The notes: generated from the letters alone by a model not told the origin. Positions 30,420-39,935 are shown, counted from the stretch's first letter. The stretch: 64,000 bases of DNA from Chthonomonas sp. UBA2362 (GCA_002344135.1 DDTO01000006.1:399869-463868), one strand, 5' to 3'. Translations and numbers: made by a program.

Positions 30420-33113
30420 ATGAGCAACAAACGCGTGTACCTTTTCGCCGAGGGCAACGCCTCCATGAAAGACCTGCTTGGAGGCAAGGGCGCCAATCTG
30501 GCCGAGATGTCGAACATCGGCCTTCCGGTCCCCCCTGGGTTTACCATCACTACCGAGGTCTGCAACGAGTACTACGCGGATGGCGCAACGATGCCGCCGG
30601 GCTTGATGGACGAGGTTCGGGCCGCCCTCGCGACCGTCGAAAAAGATCTGCGCAAGGGCTTGGGCGATCCCAAGAACCCCCTCCTCGTCTCCGTGCGGTC
30701 GGGGGCCAAGTTCTCGATGCCCGGCATGATGGACACCATCCTCAATCTCGGGCTCAACCCCCAAACCATCGAAGGCCTGATCGCTCAAAGCGGCAACGAA
30801 CGCTTCGTCTACGATGCGAACCGGCGCTTCATCATGATGTTCTCCGACGTCGTGCTCGGAGTCGACAAGCACAAGTTCGAGGTCATCTTCGACAACCACA
30901 AGAAGCAGAAGGGCTATAAGCAGGACGGCGACCTGACCGCGGAAGACCTCAAACGGATATGCGCCGAGTTCCTCGCGCTCGTTCAGGTCGAAACCGGCCA
31001 GGGCTTTCCAGCCGACCCATGGCGACAACTCGAGCTCGCAATCGAAGCCGTGTTCCGAAGCTGGCACAACGACCGCGCCATCGTCTATCGCCGCCAGGAG
31101 AGAATCGCCGACGACATCGGCACCGCCGTGAACGTCCAGGCGATGGTCTTCGGCAACCTCGGTGACGACTGCGGCACAGGCGTGGCCTTCACCCGCGATC
31201 CCTCTACCGGAGAGGACGAACTCTACGGCGAGTTCCTGATGAACGCGCAGGGTGAGGACGTGGTCGCCGGAGTTCGAACTCCGATTGCCATCAGCGAACT
31301 GAAAGAGCAGAACCCAGGCATCTACGACGAGTTCCACGCCATCGGCCGCCGCCTCGAGGAGCACTACAAGGACATGATGGACCTCGAGTTTACGATCGAG
31401 CGAAACCGCCTGTTCATGCTGCAGTGCCGCGTCGGTAAGAGAACGGGCCCAGCAGCCGTGCGGATCGCCGTCGAGATGGTCGAGCAGGGACTGATCACCA
31501 AGGAAGAAGCCATCCAGCGGGTCACCGCATCCCACCTCGACCAACTGCTCCATCCGCGCATCGACGAGACCTACGTGGCGGATCGACAGATCTCCGCCCT
31601 GGCCAAGGGTCTGGCCGCCTCACCGGGCGCCGCCGTCGGCAAGGCCGTGTTCGACTCCGAAACGGCCGAGAAGCTTGGGGAGTCGGGCGAGAAGGTCGTG
31701 CTCGTCCGCGACGAGACCAATCCTGACGACGTGGGTGGGATGCTTGCTTCGCAGGGCATCCTCACCGCCCGCGGCGGCAAGACCTCGCACGCCGCTGTCG
31801 TCGCCCGCGGCTTCGGCATCCCTTGCGTCGCCGGCTGCGAGGCCCTCGAGGTCGACCTTCACGAGCGCTGCTTCCGCGTCGGCCCGGTCACCGTCCGCGA
31901 AGGCGACTGGATCAGCATCGATGGCAGTACCGGCGAGGTCTATAACGTCCAACTCGCCCTGATCGCTCCCGACATTGGCGGTCAGTTCGGCACCCTCATG
32001 TCCTGGTGCGACGAGTACCGACGGCTTCGTGTGCGAACCAACGCCGACAACCCACGCGACGCGCAGCAGGCGATCGATTTCGGCTGCGAAGGCATTGGCC
32101 TCTGCCGCACGGAGCACATGTTCTTCGAGGACGACCGCCTTCCGATCGTCCAGGAAATGATCCTTACCAAGAGCGAGGCGATGCGCGAGGCCGCCCTGAA
32201 GAAGCTTCTCGCCGTCCAACAGAGCGACTTCGAGGCCATCTTCGAGGTCATGGATGGTCGCCCGGTAACGGTCCGCCTCATCGACCCGCCGCTCCACGAG
32301 TTCCTTCCAAGCTACGACGAGCTTCTGCGCGAAGTCACCGAACTCCGCATGGCCGTCGCCACGCTCGGTGGCGAGGCCCTCAAGCACCTCCTGGATGAGA
32401 AGGAGCGCATGATGAAGACGGTCGAGTCGATGCGGGAGGCGAACCCGATGCTCGGCCTGCGCGGCGTTCGGCTTTCCATCGTCTTTCCCGGCATCGTCGT
32501 GATGCAGACTCGCGCCATCCTCCAAGCCGCAGCGACCCTGATCAAACACGGCAAGCGCGTTCTGCCCGAAATCATGATTCCTCTCGTCGCCCACGTGAAC
32601 GAGTTGAGAACCGTGCAAGGCCAGCTCGAAGAGGTCGCGCGCCAAATCGTGGCCGAGCAGGGTGTGGACATTCCCTACCTCTTCGGTACCATGATCGAAA
32701 TCCCTCGCGCCGCCCTTACCGCCGAACAGATCGCTGAATCGGCCCAATTCTTCTCGTTCGGGACGAACGACCTCACCCAGACCACCTTCGGCTTCAGTCG
32801 CGACGATGCGGAAGGTAAGTTCCTGCATCGCTATGTCGAGCAGAAGATCTTGCCCGTCAACCCCTTCGAGACGATTGATATCGACGGGGTCGGCCAACTC
32901 ATGCGTATCGCGGTAGAAGAGGGCAAGTCCGCTAACCCGACCCTAAAGTGCGGCATCTGCGGAGAGCACGGAGGCGACCCGGAGAGCATCTACTTCTGCC
33001 ACGACCTTGGGCTCGACTACGTCTCTTGCTCGCCGTTCCGAGTCCCGATTGCTCGCCTCGCCTCGGCCCAGGCGGCGCTAAGGGGCAAGGTCGCGGTCAG
33101 CGTCGACAAGTAA
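30420..33113 (+). CDS. ppdK: Pyruvate, phosphate dikinase
   Basis: An 897-residue enzyme interconverting pyruvate + ATP + Pi with PEP + AMP + PPi, central between glycolysis and gluconeogenesis. The ATP-grasp start 'LLGGKGANLAEMSNIGLPVP' and 'KFSMPGMMDTILNLGLN', the phospho-His loop 'ARGGKTSHAAVVARGFGIPC' (His457) and the C-terminal PEP/pyruvate barrel with 'CGICGEHGGDP' (Cys847) are all present. Length is normal. A GGAGG lies twelve bases before the ATG. With glpX in the window it suggests active gluconeogenesis from C3 units. Confidence 0.97.
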   Translation: MSNKRVYLFAEGNASMKDLLGGKGANLAEMSNIGLPVPPGFTITTEVCNEYYADGATMPPGLMDEVRAALATVEKDLRKGLGDPKNPLLVSVRSGAKFSMPGMMDTILNLGLNPQTIEGLIAQSGNERFVYDANRRFIMMFSDVVLGVDKHKFEVIFDNHKKQKGYKQDGDLTAEDLKRICAEFLALVQVETGQGFPADPWRQLELAIEAVFRSWHNDRAIVYRRQERIADDIGTAVNVQAMVFGNLGDDCGTGVAFTRDPSTGEDELYGEFLMNAQGEDVVAGVRTPIAISELKEQNPGIYDEFHAIGRRLEEHYKDMMDLEFTIERNRLFMLQCRVGKRTGPAAVRIAVEMVEQGLITKEEAIQRVTASHLDQLLHPRIDETYVADRQISALAKGLAASPGAAVGKAVFDSETAEKLGESGEKVVLVRDETNPDDVGGMLASQGILTARGGKTSHAAVVARGFGIPCVAGCEALEVDLHERCFRVGPVTVREGDWISIDGSTGEVYNVQLALIAPDIGGQFGTLMSWCDEYRRLRVRTNADNPRDAQQAIDFGCEGIGLCRTEHMFFEDDRLPIVQEMILTKSEAMREAALKKLLAVQQSDFEAIFEVMDGRPVTVRLIDPPLHEFLPSYDELLREVTELRMAVATLGGEALKHLLDEKERMMKTVESMREANPMLGLRGVRLSIVFPGIVVMQTRAILQAAATLIKHGKRVLPEIMIPLVAHVNELRTVQGQLEEVARQIVAEQGVDIPYLFGTMIEIPRAALTAEQIAESAQFFSFGTNDLTQTTFGFSRDDAEGKFLHRYVEQKILPVNPFETIDIDGVGQLMRIAVEEGKSANPTLKCGICGEHGGDPESIYFCHDLGLDYVSCSPFRVPIARLASAQAALRGKVAVSVDK

Positions 33114-33117
33114 GGTG

Positions 33118-33534
33118 CTAATCCACCGAAGCACGGCTCGGTTTTTGGGCGTGCGAACGGGGGCCGGACTTGTCGTTGCCCCGGTTCTTCTTCATCTCCT
33201 CGAGTTCGGCGGGGGTGATCGTGGCGGCCGGCGAAGGCTCGAAGCTGTACCAGGAGAGTGTCGTGTAAGCCCAAAGAGCCAGGCTCAGCGTCACCAGGAT
33301 GCAGGCCATCGACGCGGCGAGAGCGATGCTGGGTCGGAGTCGGCGCCGTGGAACGCGCTTCTGGCCAAGCTCAGCTCGGAATGCCGTCGAGACCGAAGCA
33401 AACGCTCGGCTGCGCTGACGGCAATCTCGGCAGAACAGCAGATGAAGCCGGAGGGGTAACCCGTGCAGCAACGAGAATTGCCCGTGAACGAGCATCAAGA
33501 GTTCTTGGTCACGGTCCATGCAGCTACGTGACAT
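33118..33534 (-). CDS. Probable anti-sigma factor (single-pass membrane protein)
   Basis: A 138-residue protein directly after, and overlapping, an ECF sigma factor gene. Residues 12-35 contain a His/Cys cluster ('HGLPLRLHLLFCRDCRQRS') like the HxxxCxxC zinc motif of anti-sigma factors, and a transmembrane helix lies near residues 65-87 ('IALAASMACILVTLSLALWA'), followed by a polar C-terminus. Three ATGs compete (33543, 33534, 33519); 33534 has GGAGG at nine bases and is chosen. The pair should sense an envelope signal. Confidence 0.7.
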   Translation of the reverse strand: MSRSCMDRDQELLMLVHGQFSLLHGLPLRLHLLFCRDCRQRSRAFASVSTAFRAELGQKRVPRRRLRPSIALAASMACILVTLSLALWAYTTLSWYSFEPSPAATITPAELEEMKKNRGNDKSGPRSHAQKPSRASVD

Positions 33535-34108
33535 AGCGGGCATCCTCCATCGATCCGAGCCGGGACGCCGCTTCGGCGTGGGCCCGGTAGAACTGGTACT
33601 TCACGGTGTTCAGGTTTCGGCCCAGCGACTTCGCCACTTCGGCAAGATTGAGGCCAGAAAAATAGTAGAGTTCGAGCACTTCTTTCTGCGTCGCAGGTAG
33701 CGCTTCGAGAACCTCGCGAATCGCCAGCGTGAGTTCGGTGTTACGAAACGCTCGTTCGTCACCAGCGATTTCGGCCCGATCCGCCAGTCGCTCCGATGGC
33801 TCCTTGCGTTGCCGGTAGTGATCGCGGCACTTGTTCAGCGCGATGCCGAAGACCCATGTCTTGAAGCGGCTGCGTCGATCGAATGCGGCGAGCGCAGACC
33901 AGGCGGCAAGCCATGTTTCTTGGACGACGTCATCGACCTCGTAATCGGCCACGCGGCGTCGGACGAAGAGGCGAAGGTCTTCTTCGAGAGTGCGGACAAG
34001 ATCGTCGAAGGCCGACCGATCGCCGGCAAGGGCATCCTCGACGAGACGGCCTTCCGACGTTACGGGCGAGCGCCTCGATAGCGGGAAGGATCGACTTCCC
34101 ACCTTCAC
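33524..34108 (-). CDS. ECF-type RNA polymerase sigma factor
   Basis: A 194-residue sigma-70 family factor of the ECF group. Region 2 shows 'LVEDALAGDRSAFDDLVRTL' and 'DYEVDDVVQETWLAAWSAL' with 'FKTWVFGIALNKCRDHYR'; region 4 shows 'LPATQKEVLELYYFSGLNLA' and 'EVAKSLGRNLNTVKYQFYRA'. The start is taken at GTG 34108, which has GGAGAGGG about seven bases upstream; ATG 34147 is an in-frame alternative without such a site. It overlaps the anti-sigma gene downstream and the stop of a tiny ORF upstream. Confidence 0.9.
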   Translation of the reverse strand: MKVGSRSFPLSRRSPVTSEGRLVEDALAGDRSAFDDLVRTLEEDLRLFVRRRVADYEVDDVVQETWLAAWSALAAFDRRSRFKTWVFGIALNKCRDHYRQRKEPSERLADRAEIAGDERAFRNTELTLAIREVLEALPATQKEVLELYYFSGLNLAEVAKSLGRNLNTVKYQFYRAHAEAASRLGSMEDARYVT

Positions 34109-34242
34109 TCGCCCTCTCCAAGATGAATCGAACTGAATAGCGGCCATGGCCGTTCGAACGGAATGCAATAACCGCTCATCATGAGGGCTCCCATGAGCCT
34201 CTTGGCGGTTCCCCCTTCCGTGTCGTAGATTCGTCGCGTCAT
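34105..34242 (-). CDS. Possible 45-residue leader peptide coupled to the sigma factor gene
   Basis: An ORF from ATG 34242 whose TGA (34105-34107) overlaps the GTG start of the sigma gene, as in coupled translation. The product ('MTRRIYDTEGGTAKRLMGAL' and 25 more residues) resembles nothing I know and there is no Shine-Dalgarno before its ATG. It could instead be part of an untranslated leader. Confidence 0.25.
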   Translation of the reverse strand: MTRRIYDTEGGTAKRLMGALMMSGYCIPFERPWPLFSSIHLGEGE

Positions 34243-34266
34243 GGGCCTGATAAAGTTGGGGCAAAC

Positions 34267-35220
34267 CTAAGGGGCTACGGGCCGCATGAGGGTCTCCCCG
34301 GTAAGACGGACTTCCTCGACGGGTTCGTTCGGGCGCTGTGTCAGCACGACCTTGAAGCCGCCCTTCGACTTGGCCGCTCCCTTCAGCGTCCGGCGGGTGT
34401 TCAGGTCGAGGTCGAAATCCACGTTCGCGTCCAGATGAAGCTGCATGGACTTTAGGCCGGATTGCTCGGGCTTCATGCCGAGCATTTCGTTGACGAATGG
34501 AGCGATATCGGTATCCAGCTTGATGGCCGCGTTGACTCGATGGAAGCGCTTGCCGCCCTCCTCTTCGATGCCCTTGTAGGTGTAAACCATATTAACTTTC
34601 TGGACCGCGCTGCGGCTCGACCCCTGCAGGCGCTGGGGCGAGTAGCTGACGGTGCGTTCCCACGACCGTCCGCCAGGAGCGACTGGCTCGAATGGCAGCT
34701 TCGGTGCAAAGTCCAGTGCGCTCTCCAGGCTGCCCATAAACACCGACAGGCGGATGACCTCGCCCGTGAACTGCTCGAGTTGATCGAGGGCGATCGGTCG
34801 GGCGGTAGGTGACAGTCCCATCAGCCGAAGGCCCGCCGCTTTGCCCTTGTCGGGTTTGGCGAGGTCCTTGATGTCGATGATCTCGTTGATCGGGGAGACC
34901 GTGAGTTGATAGTCGAGGTTGACCTTGTCGATCCGCGTCTTCGGCGGGCTCGTGGCTGTCTCGCCGAGGATGTCGGTCATGGTAGGTCGCTGGTAGCGCA
35001 TCACGCAATAGCCATCGCCCTTCAGTTCCTTCACTTCGGTCGTGAACGTGTACTTGATCTCCTGAGTGTTGGGCAGAAACGTTTGCAGACCCATTTGCCG
35101 CTGCTCGACGGTGAGAACTGCTTCGACCGAGTACTTGGCCTTTTCGCCCTTCGAAAAGACGCGGCTAAGGTCGACGGGTTCGTTGATAAGTCCTGCCAAC
35201 AAGGCGATCGTTGCCACCAT
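34267..35220 (-). CDS. Exported protein of unknown function
   Basis: A 317-residue protein with a short N-terminal hydrophobic segment. The body is a beta-rich sequence of the kind 'FSKGEKAKYSVEAVLTVEQR', 'SYSPQRLQG' and 'YTYKGIEEEGGKRFHRVNAA', recalling the DUF6263-like or lipoprotein-carrier-style exported proteins common in Planctomycetes and Armatimonadota; I cannot name the family. TATCAT lies seven bases before the ATG. It is upstream of, and on the same strand as, the sigma/anti-sigma pair, and could be in its regulon. Confidence 0.55.
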   Translation of the reverse strand: MVATIALLAGLINEPVDLSRVFSKGEKAKYSVEAVLTVEQRQMGLQTFLPNTQEIKYTFTTEVKELKGDGYCVMRYQRPTMTDILGETATSPPKTRIDKVNLDYQLTVSPINEIIDIKDLAKPDKGKAAGLRLMGLSPTARPIALDQLEQFTGEVIRLSVFMGSLESALDFAPKLPFEPVAPGGRSWERTVSYSPQRLQGSSRSAVQKVNMVYTYKGIEEEGGKRFHRVNAAIKLDTDIAPFVNEMLGMKPEQSGLKSMQLHLDANVDFDLDLNTRRTLKGAAKSKGGFKVVLTQRPNEPVEEVRLTGETLMRPVAP

Positions 35221-35265
35221 ATAGATGATGATACGCTCAAACGCGCTCGGCGGAACACCGTCACA

Positions 35266-36072
35266 ATGGAGACCATGGGTCGGATCGCCGAGCGCTTCGC
35301 CGCGCTAGCCTCGCGGAACGAGAAGGCGCTGGTTCCATTCGTCCTTGCTGGTGATCCTTCCCTGGAAGATTTGCCGGGCATCCTGGACGCATTGGCGGTG
35401 GCTGGGGCAGACGTTATCGAAGTGGGAATTCCGTTCAGTGACCCGATCGCCGATGGGCCGACCATACAGGCGGCCGACCAGCGCGCTCTCGACCGTGGCG
35501 TGACGCCGACGATGGTCCTGGACACGCTCGCCCGTTGGGGCCGCAGCGAAGGGCCACCGATCGTGTTGATGGGGTACCTCAACCCGATTCTGCGAATGGG
35601 TCTCGACGAGTTTGCCGCCCGCGCGGCTGCTTCCGGTTGCTCGGGGACCATCGTAAGCGATCTCACTCCCGAGGAGTCGGGCGAGTGGAGAGAGGCGAGC
35701 CGTCGTGCCGGGCTCGATACCATTTTCCTCGCCGCCCCGACGAGTACCGACGAACGGCTCGATATCGTGTGCCAGAGCAGCACGGGGTTCGTTTATGCAA
35801 TCTCGCGAACGGGCGTCACGGGTGCCGCACAGGCCGCGCCTCCCGAGGTCACCGACCTCGTGCGTAGGATCAAGGCGCGAACGGACCGGGTGGTGTGCGT
35901 GGGCTTTGGTATCAGCCGCCCTGAGCAGGTAGCAATGGTGTGCCAAGCAGCCGACGGCGCCGTCGTCGGCAGTTGGCTCGTGGATAGGTTGGCGAGCGAC
36001 TGGAACGGCGGCGCAGGACGGGGGCGCCTCATCGACGATGTTCGCAAGCTGAAAGCCGCCACCCGAGGCTAA
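35266..36072 (+). CDS. trpA: Tryptophan synthase alpha chain
   Basis: A 268-residue TIM-barrel enzyme that cleaves indole-3-glycerol phosphate and passes indole to TrpB. Signature 'DVIEVGIPFSDPIADGPTIQ' carries the catalytic Glu and Asp; 'VLMGYLNPILRMGLDEF', 'GTIVSDLTPEE', 'FVYAISRTGVTGA' and 'VGFGISRPEQV' follow. A second in-frame ATG lies three codons in. trpB is not adjacent, so the two subunits are encoded apart. It ends tail to tail with trpE, sharing CTAA. Confidence 0.96.
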   Translation: METMGRIAERFAALASRNEKALVPFVLAGDPSLEDLPGILDALAVAGADVIEVGIPFSDPIADGPTIQAADQRALDRGVTPTMVLDTLARWGRSEGPPIVLMGYLNPILRMGLDEFAARAAASGCSGTIVSDLTPEESGEWREASRRAGLDTIFLAAPTSTDERLDIVCQSSTGFVYAISRTGVTGAAQAAPPEVTDLVRRIKARTDRVVCVGFGISRPEQVAMVCQAADGAVVGSWLVDRLASDWNGGAGRGRLIDDVRKLKAATRG

Positions 36073-37541
36073 GGGACGCCATCGAGGCCCAGCTGGGCGA
36101 TTTCTATAGCCTTCAGCGCTGCCTGGGCCTTGTTCATGCACTCCTCGAACTCCTTGGCAGGTATGGAATCGTATACGATTCCCGCTCCAGCCTGAACATA
36201 GGCGACGCCATCGCGCAGGAAGATGGTGCGGATGGTGATGGCTAGGTCGAGGTCGCCATACGCGCTGACGTATCCCACCGCCCCCGCGTAGCAACCCCGC
36301 CGGGTCGGCTCCAGTTCCTCGATGATCTCCATGGCTCGGACCTTCGGCGCACCGCTCACAGTGCCCGCGGGGAAGGTTGCGCGCATGAGATCGAAGCCGT
36401 CGAGGTCCGGGCGTAGGGTGCCGGTAACGTCGCTGACGATGTGCATCACGTGGGAGTAGCGCTCCACGGTCATCAACTCGTCGACATTCACCGAACCGTA
36501 TTCGCACACCCTTCCTAGGTCGTTGCGTCCGAGGTCGACGAGCATGATGTGCTCGGCCCGTTCCTTCTCGTCGGCGAGAAGCTCCGCTTCGAGCTGGCGA
36601 TCCCCTTCCTCAGAGGTTCCTCTCTTGCGGGTCCCGGCGATGGGCCGAACCCGCGCCGTCCGGCCTTGAAGGCTCACTAGCAACTCGGGCGATGCGCCGA
36701 TAATGTCACAGTCTCCAAATCGGAACATGTACATATAGGGCGACGGGTTGAGGGAGCGGAGGGCTCGGTAGACGCTGAGCGGGTCGGCCTGACAGGAGGT
36801 CGAGAAGCGCTGGGAGAGGACCATCTGGATGCCATCTCCAGCCGCAATGTATTGGCGGATTCGCTCGACCCCGTCTTCGTACGCTCTACGGGTGGTGTTC
36901 GATTCCACCGGTTGCGGAGTTCCCTGAACCGAGGGCAGTGCAGGAAGGGGACCCCGTAGTCGCTGCAGCACGCGCTCGATCTCGACGGTCGCCTTGTCGT
37001 ACCCCTCTGGGGTCCCTTCGGCGAGGACGACAACCCGAATGACGTTCTTGGCGTGGTCGAAGACGACCACGGAATCGCAGAGCATCATCGCCATCTCGTC
37101 CACGCCCAGGTCGTCGGTTGCGACTTCCGGGAGCCGCTCGAAGTAGCGCACAAGATCGTAGCCGAGCATGCCCACCGCACCGCCCACGAACTTAGGGAGC
37201 CCTTCCACGGGCACGGTCTCCCTGTCGAGCGCGGCCTTCAAAGCATGGAGTGGGTCCTGGCCTTCGTCGATTTTGGACTCGGTTGTGCCGTCCTTCGTGA
37301 TGCGCCGAAGATTTCGTCCACGGCTCCGGAGCACGGCATGCGGGCGAACACCGAGAATGCTGTAGCGAGCCAATTGCTCGCCTCCAGTTACACTCTCAAG
37401 GATAAAACTGTACGTTTCATCGTGCGCGAGGCGCCAGTAGGCGCCGAGCGGGGTTTCCATGTCGGCGAGGACGTCGCGGTAGACTGGCATGCGACTACCA
37501 GCGGCGGCCTTTAGGAATTCCTCTCGAGACGGCACCAGCAT
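36069..37541 (-). CDS. trpE: Anthranilate synthase component I
   Basis: A 490-residue chorismate-binding enzyme making anthranilate with TrpG. It has the tryptophan feedback region 'YSFILESVTGGEQLARYSI' near residue 44, 'VGMLGYDLVRYFE', and the catalytic C-terminal blocks 'GDGIQMVLSQRFS', 'IAGTRKRGTSEEGDRQLEAE', 'MLVDLGRNDLGRVCEYGSV' and 'FPAGTVSGAPKVRAMEII'. CATAAT is eight bases before the ATG. It is convergent with trpA, and trpG is elsewhere. Confidence 0.96.
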   Translation of the reverse strand: MLVPSREEFLKAAAGSRMPVYRDVLADMETPLGAYWRLAHDETYSFILESVTGGEQLARYSILGVRPHAVLRSRGRNLRRITKDGTTESKIDEGQDPLHALKAALDRETVPVEGLPKFVGGAVGMLGYDLVRYFERLPEVATDDLGVDEMAMMLCDSVVVFDHAKNVIRVVVLAEGTPEGYDKATVEIERVLQRLRGPLPALPSVQGTPQPVESNTTRRAYEDGVERIRQYIAAGDGIQMVLSQRFSTSCQADPLSVYRALRSLNPSPYMYMFRFGDCDIIGASPELLVSLQGRTARVRPIAGTRKRGTSEEGDRQLEAELLADEKERAEHIMLVDLGRNDLGRVCEYGSVNVDELMTVERYSHVMHIVSDVTGTLRPDLDGFDLMRATFPAGTVSGAPKVRAMEIIEELEPTRRGCYAGAVGYVSAYGDLDLAITIRTIFLRDGVAYVQAGAGIVYDSIPAKEFEECMNKAQAALKAIEIAQLGLDGVP

Positions 37542-37604
37542 TCGCAGGAATTATGCTCGCTTCCCATTCTTCCGGGCCGGGCGATCGCGTGCTACTGTAG
37601 AGCG

Positions 37605-39440
37605 ATGGCGAAACTGATCGGCACGGCCGGGCACGTCGATCACGGGAAGACGACTCTCATCCGCGCCCTCACGGGGATCGACGCCGACCGTCTGCCCGAA
37701 GAGAAACGGCGAGGTATGTCCATCGATATCGGTTTCGCCTATATCGATCTGCCGGGTCACGGACGCGTGTCGATCGTCGACGTTCCCGGCCATGAGCGAT
37801 TTCTCGCCAACATGCTCGTCGGCGCTCTCGGGATCGATGTCGCCCTACTCTGCGTCGCTGCGGACGAATCAGTTATGCCGCAAACTAGGGAACATCTACA
37901 AATCCTCGATCTCCTTCCCGTCGATCGATTGGTAGTGGCCCTGACGAGGGCTGACCTTGCCGACGCGGCCATGCGCGAGATCAGCAGCGTCGAAATCGGG
38001 GAACTCCTAAGCCAAACCCGCTTCGCCGAAGTCCCGATCTTAGTGGTCTCCGCCGAAACCGGGGAGGGCCTTGAAGCCCTAAGGAGCACGCTGTCGGAGG
38101 CCCTCGATGCCGCGGAAGCCGTTTCGGCGCCGGGGGGTTGGTATCTCCCGATCGATCGAGCCTTCAGCATCAAGGGATACGGCACTGTGGTAACGGGAAC
38201 GCTGGCTCGCGGGGCGGTCCGGGAGGGCGAAGCCGCGACGATCCTGCCTGGCGACTTCTCAGCAAGGGTACGGGGCATCCGGCGGCACAACGAGCCGCTT
38301 GCCGTCGGCAAGAACGGGATGCGTCTCGCCCTCAACCTGGGCGGGGTGCGACTCGAGGATCTGCGCCGAGGGCAAGCGGTGGGGGCGCCGGGAGCCATGT
38401 TCGAGTCGTCGATCATCGACGCCCGGATGCGCTGGCTGGTACGGCCAAAGCACGCCCAGCGGGTTCGGGTGAGCATCGGCGCCGACGAGGTCATCGCAAA
38501 GGTCTTTCACAGCGATCTCGATCCGGCGGTCGCGCAGCTGCGAATCGAGGTCCCGGTTGCGGCGGCGATTCGGCAGCCGCTCATCGTTCGACGGTATAGC
38601 CCCCCTGACCTCCTCGGCGGAGGTCAGGTCTTGGTCCCTCAGGCGATCCTTCGGCGCAAGGGCGACCCGATCCCCACCGTGGAGGTCGACGATCCTAGCG
38701 AAGGCATCCTTCAGATGGCGGATCGGGGCGGCGCCTCGACCGAAGCGATCTGCCGGGCGCTGGGCCAAACTCCGCAAGGGCTGGGCGAGACATTCGAGGC
38801 TCTCAAGTCCTCAGGACGCCTGCTCGGCTTCGCCGGACTCTGGTTCACCCATGGCGCCTTCGAAGCAAAGGCAGGCGAACTGCTCTCGGCACTCCGCGCA
38901 CTCCACGACGCTAACCCGTCTCAGGCCGCGCAACCGCGAGAACGGGTGGTCGCGGCCGCCAAGCTCGACTGGGCAGGCAAGCCCCTCGACCGCATCTTAG
39001 GCCACCTTGCCGCATCGGGCCGGCTCGTGGTTCGTGGCAGCGAGATCGCCCTTCCGGACTTTCGCGTTCGGCTCAACGAGCGACAACAGGAACTGCTTGC
39101 CCGGCTCGAACAGGTCCTCGATGAGGCCGGGGCGAACGTGCCTTCCGAGGACGAGATCGCTCGCACGCTGGCCATTCCTCCTCAAGCAGCGGTTGAGATC
39201 GTGCGCCTCGGGGTGGAAGCCGGCCGACTCGTCAGGGTCGGCGAAGGCATCCACTACACGACCGGTGGTCTCGAATCGATCAAGCGAGAGATCGCCGGCT
39301 TGGCCGCACACGGCGCCTTCGCCGCCAGCGAAGTCCGGGACCGCCTGGCGACGTCTCGCAAGTACGTCATTCCCCTGCTGGAGTATCTCGACGCCGTCCA
39401 GTTCACACTGCGCCAAGGCGACAAGCGCATTCTCCGCTAG
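37605..39440 (+). CDS. selB: Selenocysteine-specific translation elongation factor
   Basis: A 611-residue SelB. The EF-Tu-like GTPase shows 'GTAGHVDHGKTTLIRALTGI', 'DRLPEEKRRGMSIDIGFAYI', 'VDVPGHERFLANMLVGA' and 'VALTRAD'; domains 2-3 follow, then the winged-helix domains that bind the SECIS RNA, ending 'ATSRKYVIPLLEYLDAVQFT'. It brings Sec-tRNA to UGA codons. Full length and intact, so the organism very probably uses selenocysteine. selA, selD and tRNA-Sec are not seen in this window. TACTGT lies six bases before the ATG. Confidence 0.95.
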   Translation: MAKLIGTAGHVDHGKTTLIRALTGIDADRLPEEKRRGMSIDIGFAYIDLPGHGRVSIVDVPGHERFLANMLVGALGIDVALLCVAADESVMPQTREHLQILDLLPVDRLVVALTRADLADAAMREISSVEIGELLSQTRFAEVPILVVSAETGEGLEALRSTLSEALDAAEAVSAPGGWYLPIDRAFSIKGYGTVVTGTLARGAVREGEAATILPGDFSARVRGIRRHNEPLAVGKNGMRLALNLGGVRLEDLRRGQAVGAPGAMFESSIIDARMRWLVRPKHAQRVRVSIGADEVIAKVFHSDLDPAVAQLRIEVPVAAAIRQPLIVRRYSPPDLLGGGQVLVPQAILRRKGDPIPTVEVDDPSEGILQMADRGGASTEAICRALGQTPQGLGETFEALKSSGRLLGFAGLWFTHGAFEAKAGELLSALRALHDANPSQAAQPRERVVAAAKLDWAGKPLDRILGHLAASGRLVVRGSEIALPDFRVRLNERQQELLARLEQVLDEAGANVPSEDEIARTLAIPPQAAVEIVRLGVEAGRLVRVGEGIHYTTGGLESIKREIAGLAAHGAFAASEVRDRLATSRKYVIPLLEYLDAVQFTLRQGDKRILR

Positions 39441-39461
39441 CGTCTTGAGTATTCTCGGCGC

Positions 39462-39935
39462 ATGATCGCCTACTCGATCCAGGGTCTCGCGTTCGCACCG
39501 ACGATTTTCGAGCGCATGTTTCTTCGCATTCCGGATGGGCGCCTGGACGAACGCGAGTCGCCCGACCGCTTCACTCCGCGCGAAGTCATCGCCCACGTTG
39601 CCGACTGGGAGCCGATCTTTCTATCGCGCATGCAGACCGCCGTCGATAGTCCAGGATCGACGGTGATGGTTTTCGACGAAGGCGAGCTGGCTCGCGAGCA
39701 TCGGTACGCCGAGCAATCCCCGCTTGAGTGCCTTGCCCGATTTCGTCGATCGCGACTGGAGACGGTCGCTTGGCTGATCGGCGTGCCCCATGAGGACTTT
39801 CGAAAGCAGGTCGTCCATCCCGAGCGGGGCCCGATGACGGTCGACGATTTAGCGAGTTACGTCTACGCGCACGACGCCTATCATTTCGAGCAGCTCTCCT
39901 CGTTCCTTGGGGAGCGAACAGCCGGAACCTGGTAG
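39462..39935 (+). CDS. DinB family protein
   Basis: A 157-residue four-helix DinB-type protein with metal-binding His residues: 'EVIAHVADWEPIFL' near residue 45 and 'YVYAHDAYHFEQLSSFLG' near residue 138. Family members are often metal-dependent thiol transferases or of unknown role. It starts 21 bases after selB; TATTCT is six bases before its ATG, which suggests its own leaderless promoter. Confidence 0.87.
   Translation: MIAYSIQGLAFAPTIFERMFLRIPDGRLDERESPDRFTPREVIAHVADWEPIFLSRMQTAVDSPGSTVMVFDEGELAREHRYAEQSPLECLARFRRSRLETVAWLIGVPHEDFRKQVVHPERGPMTVDDLASYVYAHDAYHFEQLSSFLGERTAGTW

Noticed and set aside
30411..32897. Two long minus-strand ORFs inside ppdK
   Set aside because: They mirror the ppdK codons; the plus-strand protein is a full-length, conserved enzyme.
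35221..35265. Tryptophan leader/attenuator upstream of trpA
   Set aside because: No Trp-rich leader ORF, T-box or terminator/antiterminator pair is visible in the short gap.
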